Shown here: positions 25,454 through 35,926 of the stretch, in pieces
Position numbering within the stretch: the stretch's first letter is position 1
Layout of the letters: every line of letters begins with the position of its first letter
Source of the DNA: Clostridium sp. C2-6-12
GTDB taxonomy: Bacteria; Bacillota; Clostridia; Clostridiales; Clostridiaceae
Length of the DNA: 64,000 nucleotides
Assembly (NCBI RefSeq): GCF_009928485.1
Contig: NZ_JAABNP010000003.1
Span: forward strand, 1-64,000
Direction of reading: 5' to 3'
Notes under the pieces: generated by a model
Databases searched by the model: none
Seen by the model: only the letters and a program-made list of their open reading frames with translations
Told to the model about the DNA's origin: nothing
Translations under genes and position numbers: made by a program

Positions 25454-27472
25454 CTAAATTTTAAATTTTTCTACAGTATTCTTAAGATTATTAACCAATT
25501 CTTCTAATTTGCTAGTAGTTTCTCCAACTTGGTGCATGCACGCTGTTTGTTCCTCATTTGATGCTGTTACTTGTTCTGTAGCTGCTGAGTTCTCTTCTGT
25601 TATAGCTGCAACACTGCTTATAACTTGATCTGTAGTACTAGCTTTATTAGCCATATTATTGGCTGCTTTTGACACTTCAGCAACAATAGAACTTATTTCA
25701 TTAAACACTTTTTCCACTTCTTCAAAGTTCTTTCCAACAGTGGTAGTAACCTCTACACCATGCATTACTTGTTCTGTACCTCTTTCCATCTTATCTGCTA
25801 TACTTTCAATTTGCCTTTGAACACCAGTAATTAATTCAGCTATTTTATTAGATGCAGTACTTGATTGTTCTGCCAATTTTTTAACTTCCTCTGCAACTAC
25901 TGCAAATCCTTTTCCTTGCTCACCAGCTCTAGCCGCTTCAATTGCTGCATTAAGTGCTAGCAAATTAGTTTGCTCTGCTATGTCAGTTATTACAAATACA
26001 ATTTGGCCAATTTCTTTTGATTTTTCCAATAAATTTTGTGTTTCAGTAACATTTCCACTGTTTGTCTCAGCTATAGTTTTTATACTTTCAATAACTTCTT
26101 TAACGCCTTCTGCTCCAGACGTACTTACCTTTTTAGATTCTTCAACAACGCTTATCATATAATCAGATTTCTTAAATACATCATCTATATCCTTAATTAA
26201 TTCTTTTGTTGCTTCTAAAGCCATACTTGCACTTTCTGCTTGTGATACAGCTCCTTTGGCTATTTCCTGCATACTTCTTGAAACTTCGTCTGTTCCTCTT
26301 AATGATTCATCCGTTGCAACAACTAAATTGTTTGATAATTCACTCACTTCATTAGCTGATTCACTAATATCACTTATCATTTCTTTAAGTTTAGTAACAG
26401 TATTATTTAAGCTCTTGCCTACCTTTCCAATTTCATCATTTGAAGTGATTTTTAATTGAGTTGTAAGATTTCCTGATGCAATTTCTTCTGAAAATGCAGA
26501 CAGTTTAATTAATGGATGTACCATACGCTTTGCTTCTATCATTACAACACCAACAAGGATAACTAAAATTACTAATGTAATTAAAAATAATGATACCATT
26601 AATTTATCAGAAGCAGCAAATAACTCTTCTTCAGATATTACACTAGCAACACTCCAGCCTGACAAAGGAACTTGATTATAAAAAACTATAAAATTATCTT
26701 TTCCAGAAGTAAATCTAAAGGTACCAGATTTCTTATCAAGCATTTCTTTTCCCAACACCTGCATATTAGCATCTTCCACTTCTGATATTTTGCTTTTCAT
26801 TATTAAATCTTCATTTGGATGTACAAGGATTGTTCCATCTTTTCCAACTAATAAACTATAGCCTTTATCCCCATATTTAAAGGCTTTAACCTTATCTTGA
26901 ATATAAGATAGATTAACTGCTGAAATCATAGTTCCAATAGATTTATCAGCTTCATTTTTAATAGGTACTCCTATTACCACCAATGTTTTTCCAGTTCCCT
27001 TTGATATAACTGGATTTGATATATTATAGGGTACTCCACTCATTAAATCTTTATACCATGGCTTTTGAGATACATCTCCTGCTACAAAGTTTCCATTTGA
27101 ATATTGTGCTCTAGATATACCATCATTATTAAATAACGTAGCTGATGCATTATCATATTCACCTGGATAATTTTTCTCTAAAAATTTAATTCTTTCCAAG
27201 TTAAATTTATCAACCGCATCAAGATTTGTTTCAATTTGTTTAGCTGTAGGGGTGTTTGTAGCACTTCTAACTTCTAATAGTTTACCCTCTAACCACGTAT
27301 TTACGTTTTCTGAAAGTTTATTAGTTTCAGATATTCTATTGCTGATAATTTCATCTTGAATGGTTTTTCTAAATTGATATAATGCTGTTCCACTTAAAAT
27401 CAGCATTCCAATTATTACTGTTGGTAAAATACCAAGTAGCAATTTCATTTTAAAAGATAATTTTTTAAGCAT
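25454..27472 (-). CDS. Methyl-accepting chemotaxis protein with extracellular Cache sensor, 672 aa
   Basis: Classical transmembrane receptor: a first membrane segment (about residues 11-32), a dCache-type extracellular sensor to about 285, a second membrane segment (about 288-312), HAMP, and the cytoplasmic signalling coiled coil. The hairpin tip that binds CheA/CheW reads [20 protein letters not shown]. dCache domains usually bind amino acids or other small molecules; the ligand is unknown. The start has GGGGGAAG upstream. It is transcribed alone, ending at 25324-25362. Confidence 0.93.
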   Translation of the reverse strand: MLKKLSFKMKLLLGILPTVIIGMLILSGTALYQFRKTIQDEIISNRISETNKLSENVNTWLEGKLLEVRSATNTPTAKQIETNLDAVDKFNLERIKFLEKNYPGEYDNASATLFNNDGISRAQYSNGNFVAGDVSQKPWYKDLMSGVPYNISNPVISKGTGKTLVVIGVPIKNEADKSIGTMISAVNLSYIQDKVKAFKYGDKGYSLLVGKDGTILVHPNEDLIMKSKISEVEDANMQVLGKEMLDKKSGTFRFTSGKDNFIVFYNQVPLSGWSVASVISEEELFAASDKLMVSLFLITLVILVILVGVVMIEAKRMVHPLIKLSAFSEEIASGNLTTQLKITSNDEIGKVGKSLNNTVTKLKEMISDISESANEVSELSNNLVVATDESLRGTDEVSRSMQEIAKGAVSQAESASMALEATKELIKDIDDVFKKSDYMISVVEESKKVSTSGAEGVKEVIESIKTIAETNSGNVTETQNLLEKSKEIGQIVFVITDIAEQTNLLALNAAIEAARAGEQGKGFAVVAEEVKKLAEQSSTASNKIAELITGVQRQIESIADKMERGTEQVMHGVEVTTTVGKNFEEVEKVFNEISSIVAEVSKAANNMANKASTTDQVISSVAAITEENSAATEQVTASNEEQTACMHQVGETTSKLEELVNNLKNTVEKFKI

Positions 27473-27735
27473 ACTTCTTCCCCCTTAAAGTCTTTGTAAC
27501 ATTTCAGATTTTTCGACCATAATTGTCATTTTTATTTTTTTATTTTTATTAAATTCAAAAAAACCCTCCTATATTTATAATAATATCACCAAAATAAAAA
27601 TAATTGTAAACATTTTTTACCTCAAATGGATAATAAAGTTTACAAAATACCAATTACAAAAAAATTTTATATATTTTTGATTTATTCTAATTTTTTTGTT
27701 AAATTAAATATTTTTAAAATAAAAACATAATTATT
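27473..27735. other. Intergenic region upstream of the first chemoreceptor
   Basis: Leader DNA of the Cache receptor. An orphan AGGAGGG on the minus strand (about 27564-27570) precedes a TTG-started eight-codon ORF. No clear promoter could be fixed. Confidence 0.4.
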
Positions 27736-27774
27736 AAGCCACCAAAAATTAATCAACTTAATTTTTAGTGGCTT
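27736..27774 (-). terminator. Intrinsic terminator after the H-NOX receptor
   Basis: AAGCCAC.AAAAATTAA pairs with TTAATTTTT.GTGGCTT, and T-rich sequence follows on the minus strand. It begins 15 bases after the stop. Confidence 0.82.
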
Positions 27775-27788
27775 GAAATATATAATTA

Positions 27789-29588
27789 TTATATTTTATA
27801 TCTTTCTAAATCCTTTTTGAAGGTTTCAGTAATTCCTTTAAAGTCATATATATTTTCTATAAGCTTCTTAATTTCATTAGTATAATTTGTTACACTTGCA
27901 CTAACTTCTTCTGATGAAGCCGAATTTTCTTCTGCAATAGCTGCAAGTGATTCTACACTATCATAAACCTTAGCTATAGCATCAGCTTCGGTATTCAACT
28001 TATCAATAGTTTCAATCATAGAATTCGCAACACTTTGAACTGATTGATTAGCTTCATAGCTTATATTTCTAACAACGCCTAAGCTGTCAGTTTCCTTTGC
28101 TAATATATCATATTGAACATCAATGTTGCCAACTAATGATTTAATTTCAGCTACAAATTGTTCAAGATTAGAATTTATTTCCAAAACTGCATCCTTAGAT
28201 TGTTCGGCAAGTTTTCTTATAGATTCTGCTACAACCGAAAAGCCTCGTCCTTGTTCACCAGCTCTTGCTGCTTCTATAGATGCATTTAATGCTAATAAAT
28301 TAGTTTGTTCAGATATTCCGGAAACTATAGATACTATATTAGTAATATCTTTAGCCTTATTTTCAAGATGAGTTCCTTTAACCTTTACTTCATTAAATTT
28401 CTCCAAACTATTTGAAATGTTTTTACTAGCATTATCTACATTTTCATAACTGTTATTTATTTTTTTCATAGCTTCTTCAAGTTCTAATTTATTAGAATTT
28501 TCATTTTGAACTATTCCTCTTAAAGCAGTAATATTTCCATTAAGGGTTTGAACCACAGCATCTGTATTTTGCGCCTGCATAATTGCACCGCCTGCCACCT
28601 GCTCTACTACACCACTTATTTCGTTAGAAGTGCTATTCATTGATTCAGAAATTACATTTATAGTATCTACAAATGTATTCATTTCATCTGTAACACCTTT
28701 GAAGCCTACAAAATCAGCTTGTATAACTTTTTTATGACTCTTTAAAAGTTCATAAATTTCTTCAAAAAAATCATTAGTTACAATTTTACCATCAACATTA
28801 TATTGGTTGTTTATAATTCTTCCAAGCTCTTCTTTTATTTGATTCATTGGAGACATCATTAATGAAACACCTATAATTGTTGTTATACCAGATACAACGC
28901 CCCCTATTAGTGCTTTAATTACATTATCAATGCCTAATAAAGGTATTAATGCTAAAGTTGATATTATAAACGTAAATAATCCTGCCTTAACTCCAAAGTT
29001 CTTTATAAATCCAAATGAAAGTAATTCATTAAATAAATATTTCTTCTTATAATATATGTCTTTATCAAAGGTTAGCTTTAACTTTAATTCAGTTTCACTT
29101 TTTGATACTTGTTCTATATTTACTTTTTCTTTAAAATAATTGCAGGTTCCTTCTAACATTCCCATAAAATAATCAAACATACCTCTAGAAGAACTATAAC
29201 TGAATATTGCTTGATTTCTTGATATAGGTTCTATTACTACTAAAGGCGGCTTTGCTCCAGCAAACTTCTTAGTCATAACCACATGAACATCAAACATAGA
29301 TTTTAAAAATGAATATGCATTGTCATGTTTAAAAAATGCTGGATAATCTTGGCTAAAGGAGATTATGTTATCTTGCCCTATCTTTTTCCATAGTGTTCCT
29401 AAATCCATGTTTTGGCTTTTAGCTATATAAGCCATTATTTTTTTTACTTCTCCATCGTCTACATTTTCAATTGGAGAAAATATTTTACCGCTTCCCCATC
29501 CAACATATTCCATGGCATCAGCCACTGCTGAATCTCCAAACAGCTTTCTATTAGTTCGCATCCAAGTTGCTACTACTGTTCCTTTCAT
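27789..29588 (-). CDS. H-NOX (heme gas sensor) methyl-accepting chemotaxis protein, 599 aa
   Basis: Residues 1-185 form an H-NOX domain, which binds heme and senses O2 or NO. The proximal heme ligand is H102 ([10 protein letters not shown]), and the heme-propionate motif YxSxR is Y131-S133-R135. W9, N74 and Y140 are all present, the distal pocket of the O2-binding Thermoanaerobacter H-NOX. Two membrane segments (about 200-250) lead to a chemoreceptor signalling domain with tip [20 protein letters not shown]. It would let an anaerobe swim in response to oxygen or NO. AAGGAGG supports the start; it is monocistronic. Confidence 0.95.
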   Translation of the reverse strand: MKGTVVATWMRTNRKLFGDSAVADAMEYVGWGSGKIFSPIENVDDGEVKKIMAYIAKSQNMDLGTLWKKIGQDNIISFSQDYPAFFKHDNAYSFLKSMFDVHVVMTKKFAGAKPPLVVIEPISRNQAIFSYSSSRGMFDYFMGMLEGTCNYFKEKVNIEQVSKSETELKLKLTFDKDIYYKKKYLFNELLSFGFIKNFGVKAGLFTFIISTLALIPLLGIDNVIKALIGGVVSGITTIIGVSLMMSPMNQIKEELGRIINNQYNVDGKIVTNDFFEEIYELLKSHKKVIQADFVGFKGVTDEMNTFVDTINVISESMNSTSNEISGVVEQVAGGAIMQAQNTDAVVQTLNGNITALRGIVQNENSNKLELEEAMKKINNSYENVDNASKNISNSLEKFNEVKVKGTHLENKAKDITNIVSIVSGISEQTNLLALNASIEAARAGEQGRGFSVVAESIRKLAEQSKDAVLEINSNLEQFVAEIKSLVGNIDVQYDILAKETDSLGVVRNISYEANQSVQSVANSMIETIDKLNTEADAIAKVYDSVESLAAIAEENSASSEEVSASVTNYTNEIKKLIENIYDFKGITETFKKDLERYKI

Positions 29589-29820
29589 TCCCCATTTCCT
29601 CCTTAATCCTTTTGTTAATTCGCAAGCTTAACTCATATGATACAATTATACAACAATTTAACTTAATTGGTAAGCATATATTAATTAATATTTATTCTCG
29701 ATTATTATAATTTCTAAATTTGACATGAGCTATTTAATATGATACATCTAAATTATACAAACCTTATTTTTTATTATATATATATGTTAATCTTGACAAT
29801 AAGAAGGCGGTGATTGAAAC

Positions 29821-31311
29821 TTGATATTTTCTAATCTTACTATAGATAATAATGAACCAATTTATATTCAAATAGAAAAACATATACTAATAGGTATAAA
29901 AAATGGTGAATTAAAAAAAGGCAGTAAACTTCCTTCCACAAGAGAAGTGAGCAAACTTTTAAATATAAGTAGAAATTCTGTTATATGCGCTTATGAAAAA
30001 CTAGAAAGTATGGGAATAATAATTACAAAGAAAGGTATTGGTACTTTTATTTCCATTGAAGAACAAAATGAAAGATATGAATATAGCGTAGATTTTATAG
30101 ATAGAGTTAATCATTATGGCAACACTTTAAGAAATCTTGATATTATAAAAAAAGAATTTCCTTATAAAAAAGGTATGATATCATTTAAATCCATTTCTCC
30201 AGAAAGTCATCTTTTCAATTTAGATGATTTTAAAAGATCTCTTTTAGACGCTTGGACTTTTGAAGAAGCCAATTTATTAAATTATGGATATGCAAAAGGC
30301 TATAAACCATTAATTAATTATTTATTTGATTATATGAAGGAAAAGCGAGTTAATACAGATAATAAAGATATTTTAGTAACTAATGGCTTTACCGAAGCTT
30401 TCGATATAATAATAAGTTCATTGACAAATAAAGGTGATGTTATTTTATGTGAAGAACCTACTCATAATACTGCCTTAAAGATTATGAAAGCATATGGATT
30501 AGAGGTAATTCAAATTAAAATGGATAAAGAAGGTTTAGACCCGAATTCACTTGAAGAAGCTTTAGAAAAATACAACCCTAAATTTGGTTATCTAATACCT
30601 TCTTATAACAATCCAACTGGAATTGTAACAAAAACTGAAAGAAGAAAAGAAATATATAAACTTTTCAGGAAATACTCAGTCCCTATAATCGAAGATGGTT
30701 TTAACGAAGAATTGTTGTACTCAAGTTCTCCAATTGATCCAATAGCCTCTTTATGCGGCAGTGGCAATGGTGTTATTTATATAGGAAGTCTTTCGAAGAT
30801 ATTATTTCCAGGGCTTAGAATTGGCTGGATATTAGGAGATACTAAACTTATAGATATTTTAGAAAGTGTAAAACGTGGAAAAAACATTCACTCTTCTTTT
30901 TTAGATCAAAGTGCTTTTTATTATTATTTAAAAAGTGGTGCGTTTAATAGATATGTAAAAAATGTTCGAAAATATTATAGAGATAAATACAATTTGGTTA
31001 TTGAAATGACAGAAAAATATATACCTTATGAATATATAACTGGAGAAGGCGGACTCCACGTTTTTATAAAATTAAAAAATAACCTTGATGCAAGAAAACT
31101 TTTAGAATTGTGTTATAAAGATAATGTTTTATTTATGCCTGGCGATATTTTTTATGAAAATATTAATACTAATGAATTTATTGAAAAAAGCAAAAATAAT
31201 CTTAAAGGTAAAGATACCTTTAGAATAGGTTTTGGTAGAGTAAGTGATGATGATATAAAAAAAGGTATTAAATTAATTGGCGAAAACATACAAATATTAT
31301 CACAAAAATAG
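29821..31311 (+). CDS. MocR-type GntR/aminotransferase transcriptional regulator, 496 aa
   Basis: The N-terminal GntR winged helix (about residues 10-78, KLPSTREVSKLLNISRNSVI) is fused to an aminotransferase class I-like domain. PLP-binding landmarks are present: N264, D292 and the lysine K326 in GSLSKILFPGLRIGW. MocR proteins use the PLP fold to sense a vitamin or amino compound (PdxR senses PLP, GabR senses GABA); this one's target is unknown. Translation probably starts at TTG (29821), with AAGGCGGTGA upstream. It is divergent from the H-NOX receptor. Confidence 0.9.
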   Translation: MIFSNLTIDNNEPIYIQIEKHILIGIKNGELKKGSKLPSTREVSKLLNISRNSVICAYEKLESMGIIITKKGIGTFISIEEQNERYEYSVDFIDRVNHYGNTLRNLDIIKKEFPYKKGMISFKSISPESHLFNLDDFKRSLLDAWTFEEANLLNYGYAKGYKPLINYLFDYMKEKRVNTDNKDILVTNGFTEAFDIIISSLTNKGDVILCEEPTHNTALKIMKAYGLEVIQIKMDKEGLDPNSLEEALEKYNPKFGYLIPSYNNPTGIVTKTERRKEIYKLFRKYSVPIIEDGFNEELLYSSSPIDPIASLCGSGNGVIYIGSLSKILFPGLRIGWILGDTKLIDILESVKRGKNIHSSFLDQSAFYYYLKSGAFNRYVKNVRKYYRDKYNLVIEMTEKYIPYEYITGEGGLHVFIKLKNNLDARKLLELCYKDNVLFMPGDIFYENINTNEFIEKSKNNLKGKDTFRIGFGRVSDDDIKKGIKLIGENIQILSQK

Positions 31312-31336
31312 ACAGCTTGTTCAAAACTGTCTATTT
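31306..31336. terminator. Bidirectional terminator between convergent genes
   Basis: AAATAGACAG (31306-31315) pairs perfectly with CTGTCTATTT (31327-31336) across an 11-base loop. It serves the MocR gene and the convergent chemoreceptor. Confidence 0.8.
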
Positions 31337-31370
31337 CCATTTTATAATCAATTTCTTGGCTCTTAGTAGT

Positions 31371-33857
31371 TTAATATTTATCAAATTCTTTATCACTTAA
31401 ATCAATATTTAAGTGATTTGATGTTGCTGCTACTTCTCTATATGCTACATTGCTTTCATTATTATAATATCGTGTATTCATATAATCCTCATTTTCATTA
31501 TTCAACTTACTATTATTATTTTTTAATTTGAAATTAGAAACCATACGTTTAAGTGATTCCGATTGACTTGAAAGCTCTTTACTAGTTGATGCACTTTCTT
31601 CGGCGGTGGCTGAATTTGTTTGAACAACTTGTGACACCTGTTCGATTCCTACGTTTATTTGTAAAATACCACTAGCCTGTTCTTCTGAAGATGCTGCTAT
31701 TTCAGCAACAAGTTTTGCAGCTTTTGATACTCCCTCTACTATTTCATCTAGAGCTTTTGCTGTATTATTTGCAATTTCAGTTCCTTTTTCTGATTTTTTT
31801 ATAGATCCCTCAATAAGAGCTGTGGTTTCTTTAGCTGCATTTGCACTTCTAGCTGCCAAGTTTCTTACTTCCTCTGCAACTACTGCAAAACCTTTTCCAT
31901 GTTGCCCTGCTCTTGCTGCTTCTACCGCCGCATTAAGTGCAAGTATATTAGTTTGGAATGCTATTTCATCTATTACTTTAATAATCTTTGAAATACTAGC
32001 AGAAGACTCATTTATTTCACCCATAGACTTGAGCATTTCGTTCATATGTTTATTGCCAACCTCTGCATTATCTTTTACACTAATAGCTAAATCTTTAGCT
32101 TGGCTTGCATTATTAGCATTTTCTCTAGTCTGTGCTGCAACTTCAGTTATAGAAGATGTTAATTCTTCTATTGCACTTGCTTGCTCTGTAGCACCTTGTG
32201 CTAATCCTTGACTAGCATATGAAAATTGGCTTGCTCCTGCATAAACTTGATCGGAAGCAGCATTTATATCGCCGAGTACTGAATTTAGTGAATTTATTAT
32301 GGTATTTAATGAAGTTGAAATACTTTTGAAGTTTCCATTAAATTCTTTAACATTTTCAAGTGCAAGATTACCTCTCGAAATTTCCTGCATTATTTCAGAA
32401 ATTTCTCCCACAACATCTTTTAAATATTCTTCAGTGTTATTTACAGCCTTCGTTAACACTCCGAATTCTCCCCTATACTGTCCATTAATAGAAACTTCTA
32501 AATTCCCCCTAGATATTTCACTCATTACATTAGTAACTTCTTTAATTGGTATTACCATTGCTTCTATTAATTCATTTATTCCTTCCACTATCTTCTTAAA
32601 GTCTCCACTATGTTTTGCTGCATCTGCTCTTGTATCTAATCTTCCTTCTGCAGCTGCTTTTGATAACATATTAGCATCCGTAACTAACGCTCTTATATTG
32701 TCTATACAATTGTTTAAGTTGTTCTTTATTTCATTGAAATCCCCTTTATAAGTGTCAGTTATCTTCTCTGGTATATCTCCTTTACTTATTCTATCTATAT
32801 ATTCTGCGGTTACATTAATTGGTGCTACAAAAGCATCTATTAACTCATTAATTCCAACAACTATTTCTTTCCATTCACCTGAATATAAGTCGCCATTACC
32901 TCTTACATCTAATTTTCCTTCTATTACATCTTTAATAAGTTTATTAATCCCCTTATTAAGTTCTCTAATAGTTTCTATAGTTTTCTTCAAAGCTGGAGAT
33001 ATTTCATCTTTTCCATCTTTTAAAGTTATATTAACACTAACATCACCTTCAGAAATCTTATTCATAACTTCAATTACAGAAATTTGCAAATCATCTGCAA
33101 AGGTATCCATAGCATTAGCCATTTCTCCAACTTCATCCTTTGTATTTATATTCAATCTTTCTCCAAGATGTCCTTTTCCCATTTCTTGAATCATATTTAC
33201 AACTCTTTGTATAGGCTTACTAATCATTCCTGAAATTATTATTACTAGAGCTATAGAAAGAATTATTCCTACACCTATTGTTACTAGCATAGAAATTATT
33301 GCTGTAGCTGCAGTTTTTGAATTAATATCTGATTTTTCTCTCGCTTGGGCTTCTTTTATGACTATAAGTTTTGTAATTGTATCATTAATATTTTTTGCAA
33401 TTTTACTACCGTCTCCATCCATAAGACTAATAGCTTCATCCTTTTTATTTTGATTGAATAAATCAATTACTTTATCTCTAATTGGTATATATTTCTCTAT
33501 GTTTATTCTTAAACTATTATATTCATCCGTTACACTTTGAACTTTAATTGTAGTTTTGAATTCATCTAAAGCCTTATCTACCTCTTTGTCATTTTGAACT
33601 ATAATTTCCTTATTTATACTTGTATTATTATCTATTATCATATTCCTAAGTTCTATTCTATTTTTTTGTATATTATCTTGCACAGTATTTAATAAAACAA
33701 TTGGTCTTGTATTAGCTTCATATAATTCTGTATCTAATACATCAATACTGTGAATTTCTACAACACCAATTAACCCAACTATACCCATTAAAATAATAAC
33801 TAAAGAAAAAGATGCTATAATTTTACTTCTTATTTTTAAATTTTTAAACCAGTTCAT
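31371..33857 (-). CDS. Methyl-accepting chemotaxis protein with serial HAMP-like modules, 828 aa
   Basis: Membrane segments at about 12-32 and 186-210 enclose a four-helix-bundle sensor (4HB_MCP type). Several HAMP-like modules follow (about 212-530), recognisable by repeats such as [20 protein letters not shown] and [19 protein letters not shown]. The signalling domain has its tip at about 630-670 ([20 protein letters not shown]). The C-terminus ends [10 protein letters not shown], shared in form with two other receptors in this window. It is the second gene of a cheW-receptor operon; AGGAGGGG supports the start. Confidence 0.93.
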   Translation of the reverse strand: MNWFKNLKIRSKIIASFSLVIILMGIVGLIGVVEIHSIDVLDTELYEANTRPIVLLNTVQDNIQKNRIELRNMIIDNNTSINKEIIVQNDKEVDKALDEFKTTIKVQSVTDEYNSLRINIEKYIPIRDKVIDLFNQNKKDEAISLMDGDGSKIAKNINDTITKLIVIKEAQAREKSDINSKTAATAIISMLVTIGVGIILSIALVIIISGMISKPIQRVVNMIQEMGKGHLGERLNINTKDEVGEMANAMDTFADDLQISVIEVMNKISEGDVSVNITLKDGKDEISPALKKTIETIRELNKGINKLIKDVIEGKLDVRGNGDLYSGEWKEIVVGINELIDAFVAPINVTAEYIDRISKGDIPEKITDTYKGDFNEIKNNLNNCIDNIRALVTDANMLSKAAAEGRLDTRADAAKHSGDFKKIVEGINELIEAMVIPIKEVTNVMSEISRGNLEVSINGQYRGEFGVLTKAVNNTEEYLKDVVGEISEIMQEISRGNLALENVKEFNGNFKSISTSLNTIINSLNSVLGDINAASDQVYAGASQFSYASQGLAQGATEQASAIEELTSSITEVAAQTRENANNASQAKDLAISVKDNAEVGNKHMNEMLKSMGEINESSASISKIIKVIDEIAFQTNILALNAAVEAARAGQHGKGFAVVAEEVRNLAARSANAAKETTALIEGSIKKSEKGTEIANNTAKALDEIVEGVSKAAKLVAEIAASSEEQASGILQINVGIEQVSQVVQTNSATAEESASTSKELSSQSESLKRMVSNFKLKNNNSKLNNENEDYMNTRYYNNESNVAYREVAATSNHLNIDLSDKEFDKY

Positions 33858-33901
33858 ATAAACCCCTCCTAATTATAAAATTTATATAATATACTTAATT
33901 C

Positions 33902-34417
33902 TCAAAATACCACTTTATCATTCTTTGTTTTTAGTTCTTCTATTTCCTCTTCTTCAAGAAGCCTATAACAATCTATAAGAAGTTTTACTTCATTTCGAAC
34001 TTTACCAATGCCTTTTATAAACTTATTATTATTGTCTCTATTTAAGCTTGTCTCTGGTTGAGGCGAAATATTTTTTTCTTCAATATTTACAACCTCTAAA
34101 ACTCTATCTATTACTAATCCAACACTTGTGCTTCCTATTTCAATTACTATGATACAAGTTTTATCATCATATTCCTTTGCTTCTTTTTTTAACTTAAGTC
34201 TAACATCAATTACAGGAATTATCTTACCTCTAAGATTTATTACCCCTTTAACATAATCCGGTAATTCAGGAACTTCTGTTATTAGCTGAATGCCTATTAT
34301 TTCTATTACATATTCAATATCAATGCCATATGATTGATTACCAATTAAAAATATAAGATATTTATCTTTTTGAGTATCTTCTTCAAATTCATCAATTTGA
34401 TTTAATAAATCTAACAA
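33902..34417 (-). CDS. cheW: CheW chemotaxis coupling protein, 171 aa
   Basis: Couples receptors to the CheA kinase. The full CheW beta-barrel is present, with YLIFLIGNQSYGIDIEYVIE and VKGVINLRGKIIPVIDVRLK. Translation probably begins at TTG (34417), with AGAGGTGA upstream. A tiny eight-codon GTG ORF with its own GGAGGG ends within this ribosome-binding site. It is a paralogue of the CheW at 43595-44101. It lies directly upstream of the 828-residue receptor and has a leader of about 600 nt. Confidence 0.93.
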   Translation of the reverse strand: MLDLLNQIDEFEEDTQKDKYLIFLIGNQSYGIDIEYVIEIIGIQLITEVPELPDYVKGVINLRGKIIPVIDVRLKLKKEAKEYDDKTCIIVIEIGSTSVGLVIDRVLEVVNIEEKNISPQPETSLNRDNNNKFIKGIGKVRNEVKLLIDCYRLLEEEEIEELKTKNDKVVF

Positions 34418-34622
34418 TTTTGATCACCTCTTTGTTTTATTAATCTGCACTTTTATACCCTCCAAATAATTACTTAGTTTGATGCCTAGCTGTAAAATTT
34501 TCATCAAATACCTATCAATTATGTTTAAATATAAAAAGTTAATCCAGTTACAATATTAATTAACGCTCTTAATTGCAAATTAATCGATGTTTGAAGCAAG
34601 CCAAGCGTTATTAATAAATATT

Positions 34623-34721
34623 TTATATTATTCCACTTAATTCTTTCAGAATTTTCAGATATTTAATAATATATAAATAAACACTTAACTTTATTATCTT
34701 ATTGAATATATAAGTTAGCAT
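34623..34721 (-). CDS. Possible small ORF in the cheW leader, 32 aa
   Basis: ATG-started ORF with AGGAGGGG immediately upstream, beginning MLTYIFNKIIKLSVYLYII. The peptide is hydrophobic and basic, compatible with a membrane-associated helix. The ribosome-binding site is strong but close to the start (about four bases). It could be a leader peptide, a small membrane protein or chance. Confidence 0.35.
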   Translation of the reverse strand: MLTYIFNKIIKLSVYLYIIKYLKILKELSGII

Positions 34722-34822
34722 ATCCCCTCCTAATACAAATTCTTCTAATCGTTATATTACTGTAAACTTTAACTATAATCTGTTAGAGATGTTATTCATT
34801 AAAAAAGTTTTTTATTAAGCCT

Positions 34823-34897
34823 TTAATTTTTTAATTCGATTAATGAAATTTTCTCCATAATATTCCCTATGTTTTCAATATATTTTATATTATTCAT
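34823..34897 (-). CDS. Possible small ORF in the cheW leader, 24 aa
   Basis: Begins MNNIKYIENIGNIMEKISLI, preceded by GAGGG nine bases upstream. It is the first ORF after the predicted transcription start. No family is recognised; it may be a leader peptide or a gene remnant. Confidence 0.3.
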   Translation of the reverse strand: MNNIKYIENIGNIMEKISLIELKN

Positions 34898-35027
34898 TAA
34901 TCTTTACCCTCACATAGATAAACTTAATCTTATGAAGATAATTATTAATTACAAGGAAAAATAACAGCACTGCTTGGATAATACTATAACAAATTTCATA
35001 GATTAAATAATTAATTATTTACTTATA

Positions 35028-35055
35028 ATTGTACGCTTACTTGTAATTTTGTCAA
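35028..35055 (-). promoter_or_regulatory. Sigma-A promoter for the cheW-receptor operon
   Basis: TTGACA (35050-35055) and TACAAT (35028-35033) with a 16-bp spacer, the same hexamers and spacing as the cheY-cheA operon promoter at 46842-46869. It predicts a leader of about 600 nt. Confidence 0.7.
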
Positions 35056-35408
35056 TACTTGTCTTTTATATTTAGTTGAAATATAATCATATAAAATATT
35101 TTTCTACAATTAATCTTATTTTTACCAATAATTCTACATTCTTCTAGTATACAGCAATTCATTATATATTATTATTTTACATACGATATATAATAAATTT
35201 CAGTTAAAATACGAATTTGGTCTTACAGTTTATAATAAATATCAATCTAACAATTACTACATGAATTATTATTCCTAAGTGAAAATATTTCTATTATTAT
35301 TTATATCAATTTGTATATTACGATTAAACACTATATAACGTATGTATCGCAGAGCAGAATTTTGTTTCTAACTTTTTTGTAATTTCCCATAATGTTGGAT
35401 ATATGAAT

Positions 35409-35440
35409 AAAAACCACTGATTTATTCATCAATGGTTTTT
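35409..35440. terminator. Terminator after the lone receiver gene
   Basis: AAAAACCACTGA (35409-35420) pairs with TCAATGGTTTTT (35429-35440), one mismatch, with A/T runs on both sides so it can work in both directions. It lies about 45 bases after the receiver stop. Confidence 0.82.
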
Positions 35441-35486
35441 TCTTAATCCAAATACTTATATATTACATTTCCTGATAATATTATTT

Positions 35487-35885
35487 CTAATTATTTTTTA
35501 AATTTAGCTTTTCCATTACTGTTTCTAATTTTTTTATATCAATAGGCTTATTAGCGTATACTTCACAGCCACTATCAAAAGAGTCTTTTACTACGTCAAC
35601 ATCATTAAGTGCTGTTGTCATTATAATTTTCACCTTTTTGTCACCTTCAATACCTCGCTGCCTTTCAACTTCTCTTATTGTCTTAAGAACTTTAACTCCA
35701 TCTACTTTTGGCATCATAATATCTAAGCATATTAAGTCATATGGTTCTCCTTCATCCAATGCTATTAGATAAGCATCTAACCCTTCCATTCCATCTACTG
35801 TTATATCACATTCTCCATAGCTTGACATAAATTTAAACAGGAATTTTCTGCTTGATAAATCATCTTCTACAATTAAAATTTTCAT
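35487..35885 (-). CDS. Single-domain response regulator (CheY-like receiver), 132 aa
   Basis: Stand-alone receiver domain with acidic pair E8/D9, phosphorylation site D55 (LICLDIMMPKVDG), conserved T of MTTALND and K of ANKPID. It has no output domain. It follows the hybrid histidine kinase by about 40 bases with AAAGGAGGAG upstream, so it is probably its phosphate acceptor or a second CheY. Confidence 0.9.
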   Translation of the reverse strand: MKILIVEDDLSSRKFLFKFMSSYGECDITVDGMEGLDAYLIALDEGEPYDLICLDIMMPKVDGVKVLKTIREVERQRGIEGDKKVKIIMTTALNDVDVVKDSFDSGCEVYANKPIDIKKLETVMEKLNLKNN

Positions 35886-35926
35886 TAAAATACTCCTCCT
35901 TTGAATAACAGCCCCAAATTTAATAT

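Larger units (their letters stand above)
34418..35027 (-). other. Long untranslated leader of the cheW-receptor operon
   Basis: About 600 nt between the promoter at 35028-35055 and cheW. It contains two short ORFs with ribosome-binding sites (34823-34897, 34623-34721), an eight-codon mini-ORF ending in the cheW ribosome-binding site, and an inverted repeat with arms ATTAATTAACGCT and AGCGTTATTAAT (34555-34615). I do not recognise a known riboswitch. Confidence 0.5.

Noticed and set aside
31822-32211. Antisense frames within the chemoreceptor genes (also 38744-39187 and 42689-43207)
   Set aside because: They are opposite strongly coding receptor sequence, recur at the same place in each paralogue, and lack ribosome-binding sites.
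34418-35027. c-di-GMP riboswitch in the long cheW leader
   Set aside because: Chemotaxis genes in clostridia can carry such riboswitches, but the conserved GEMM segments were not found on either strand.
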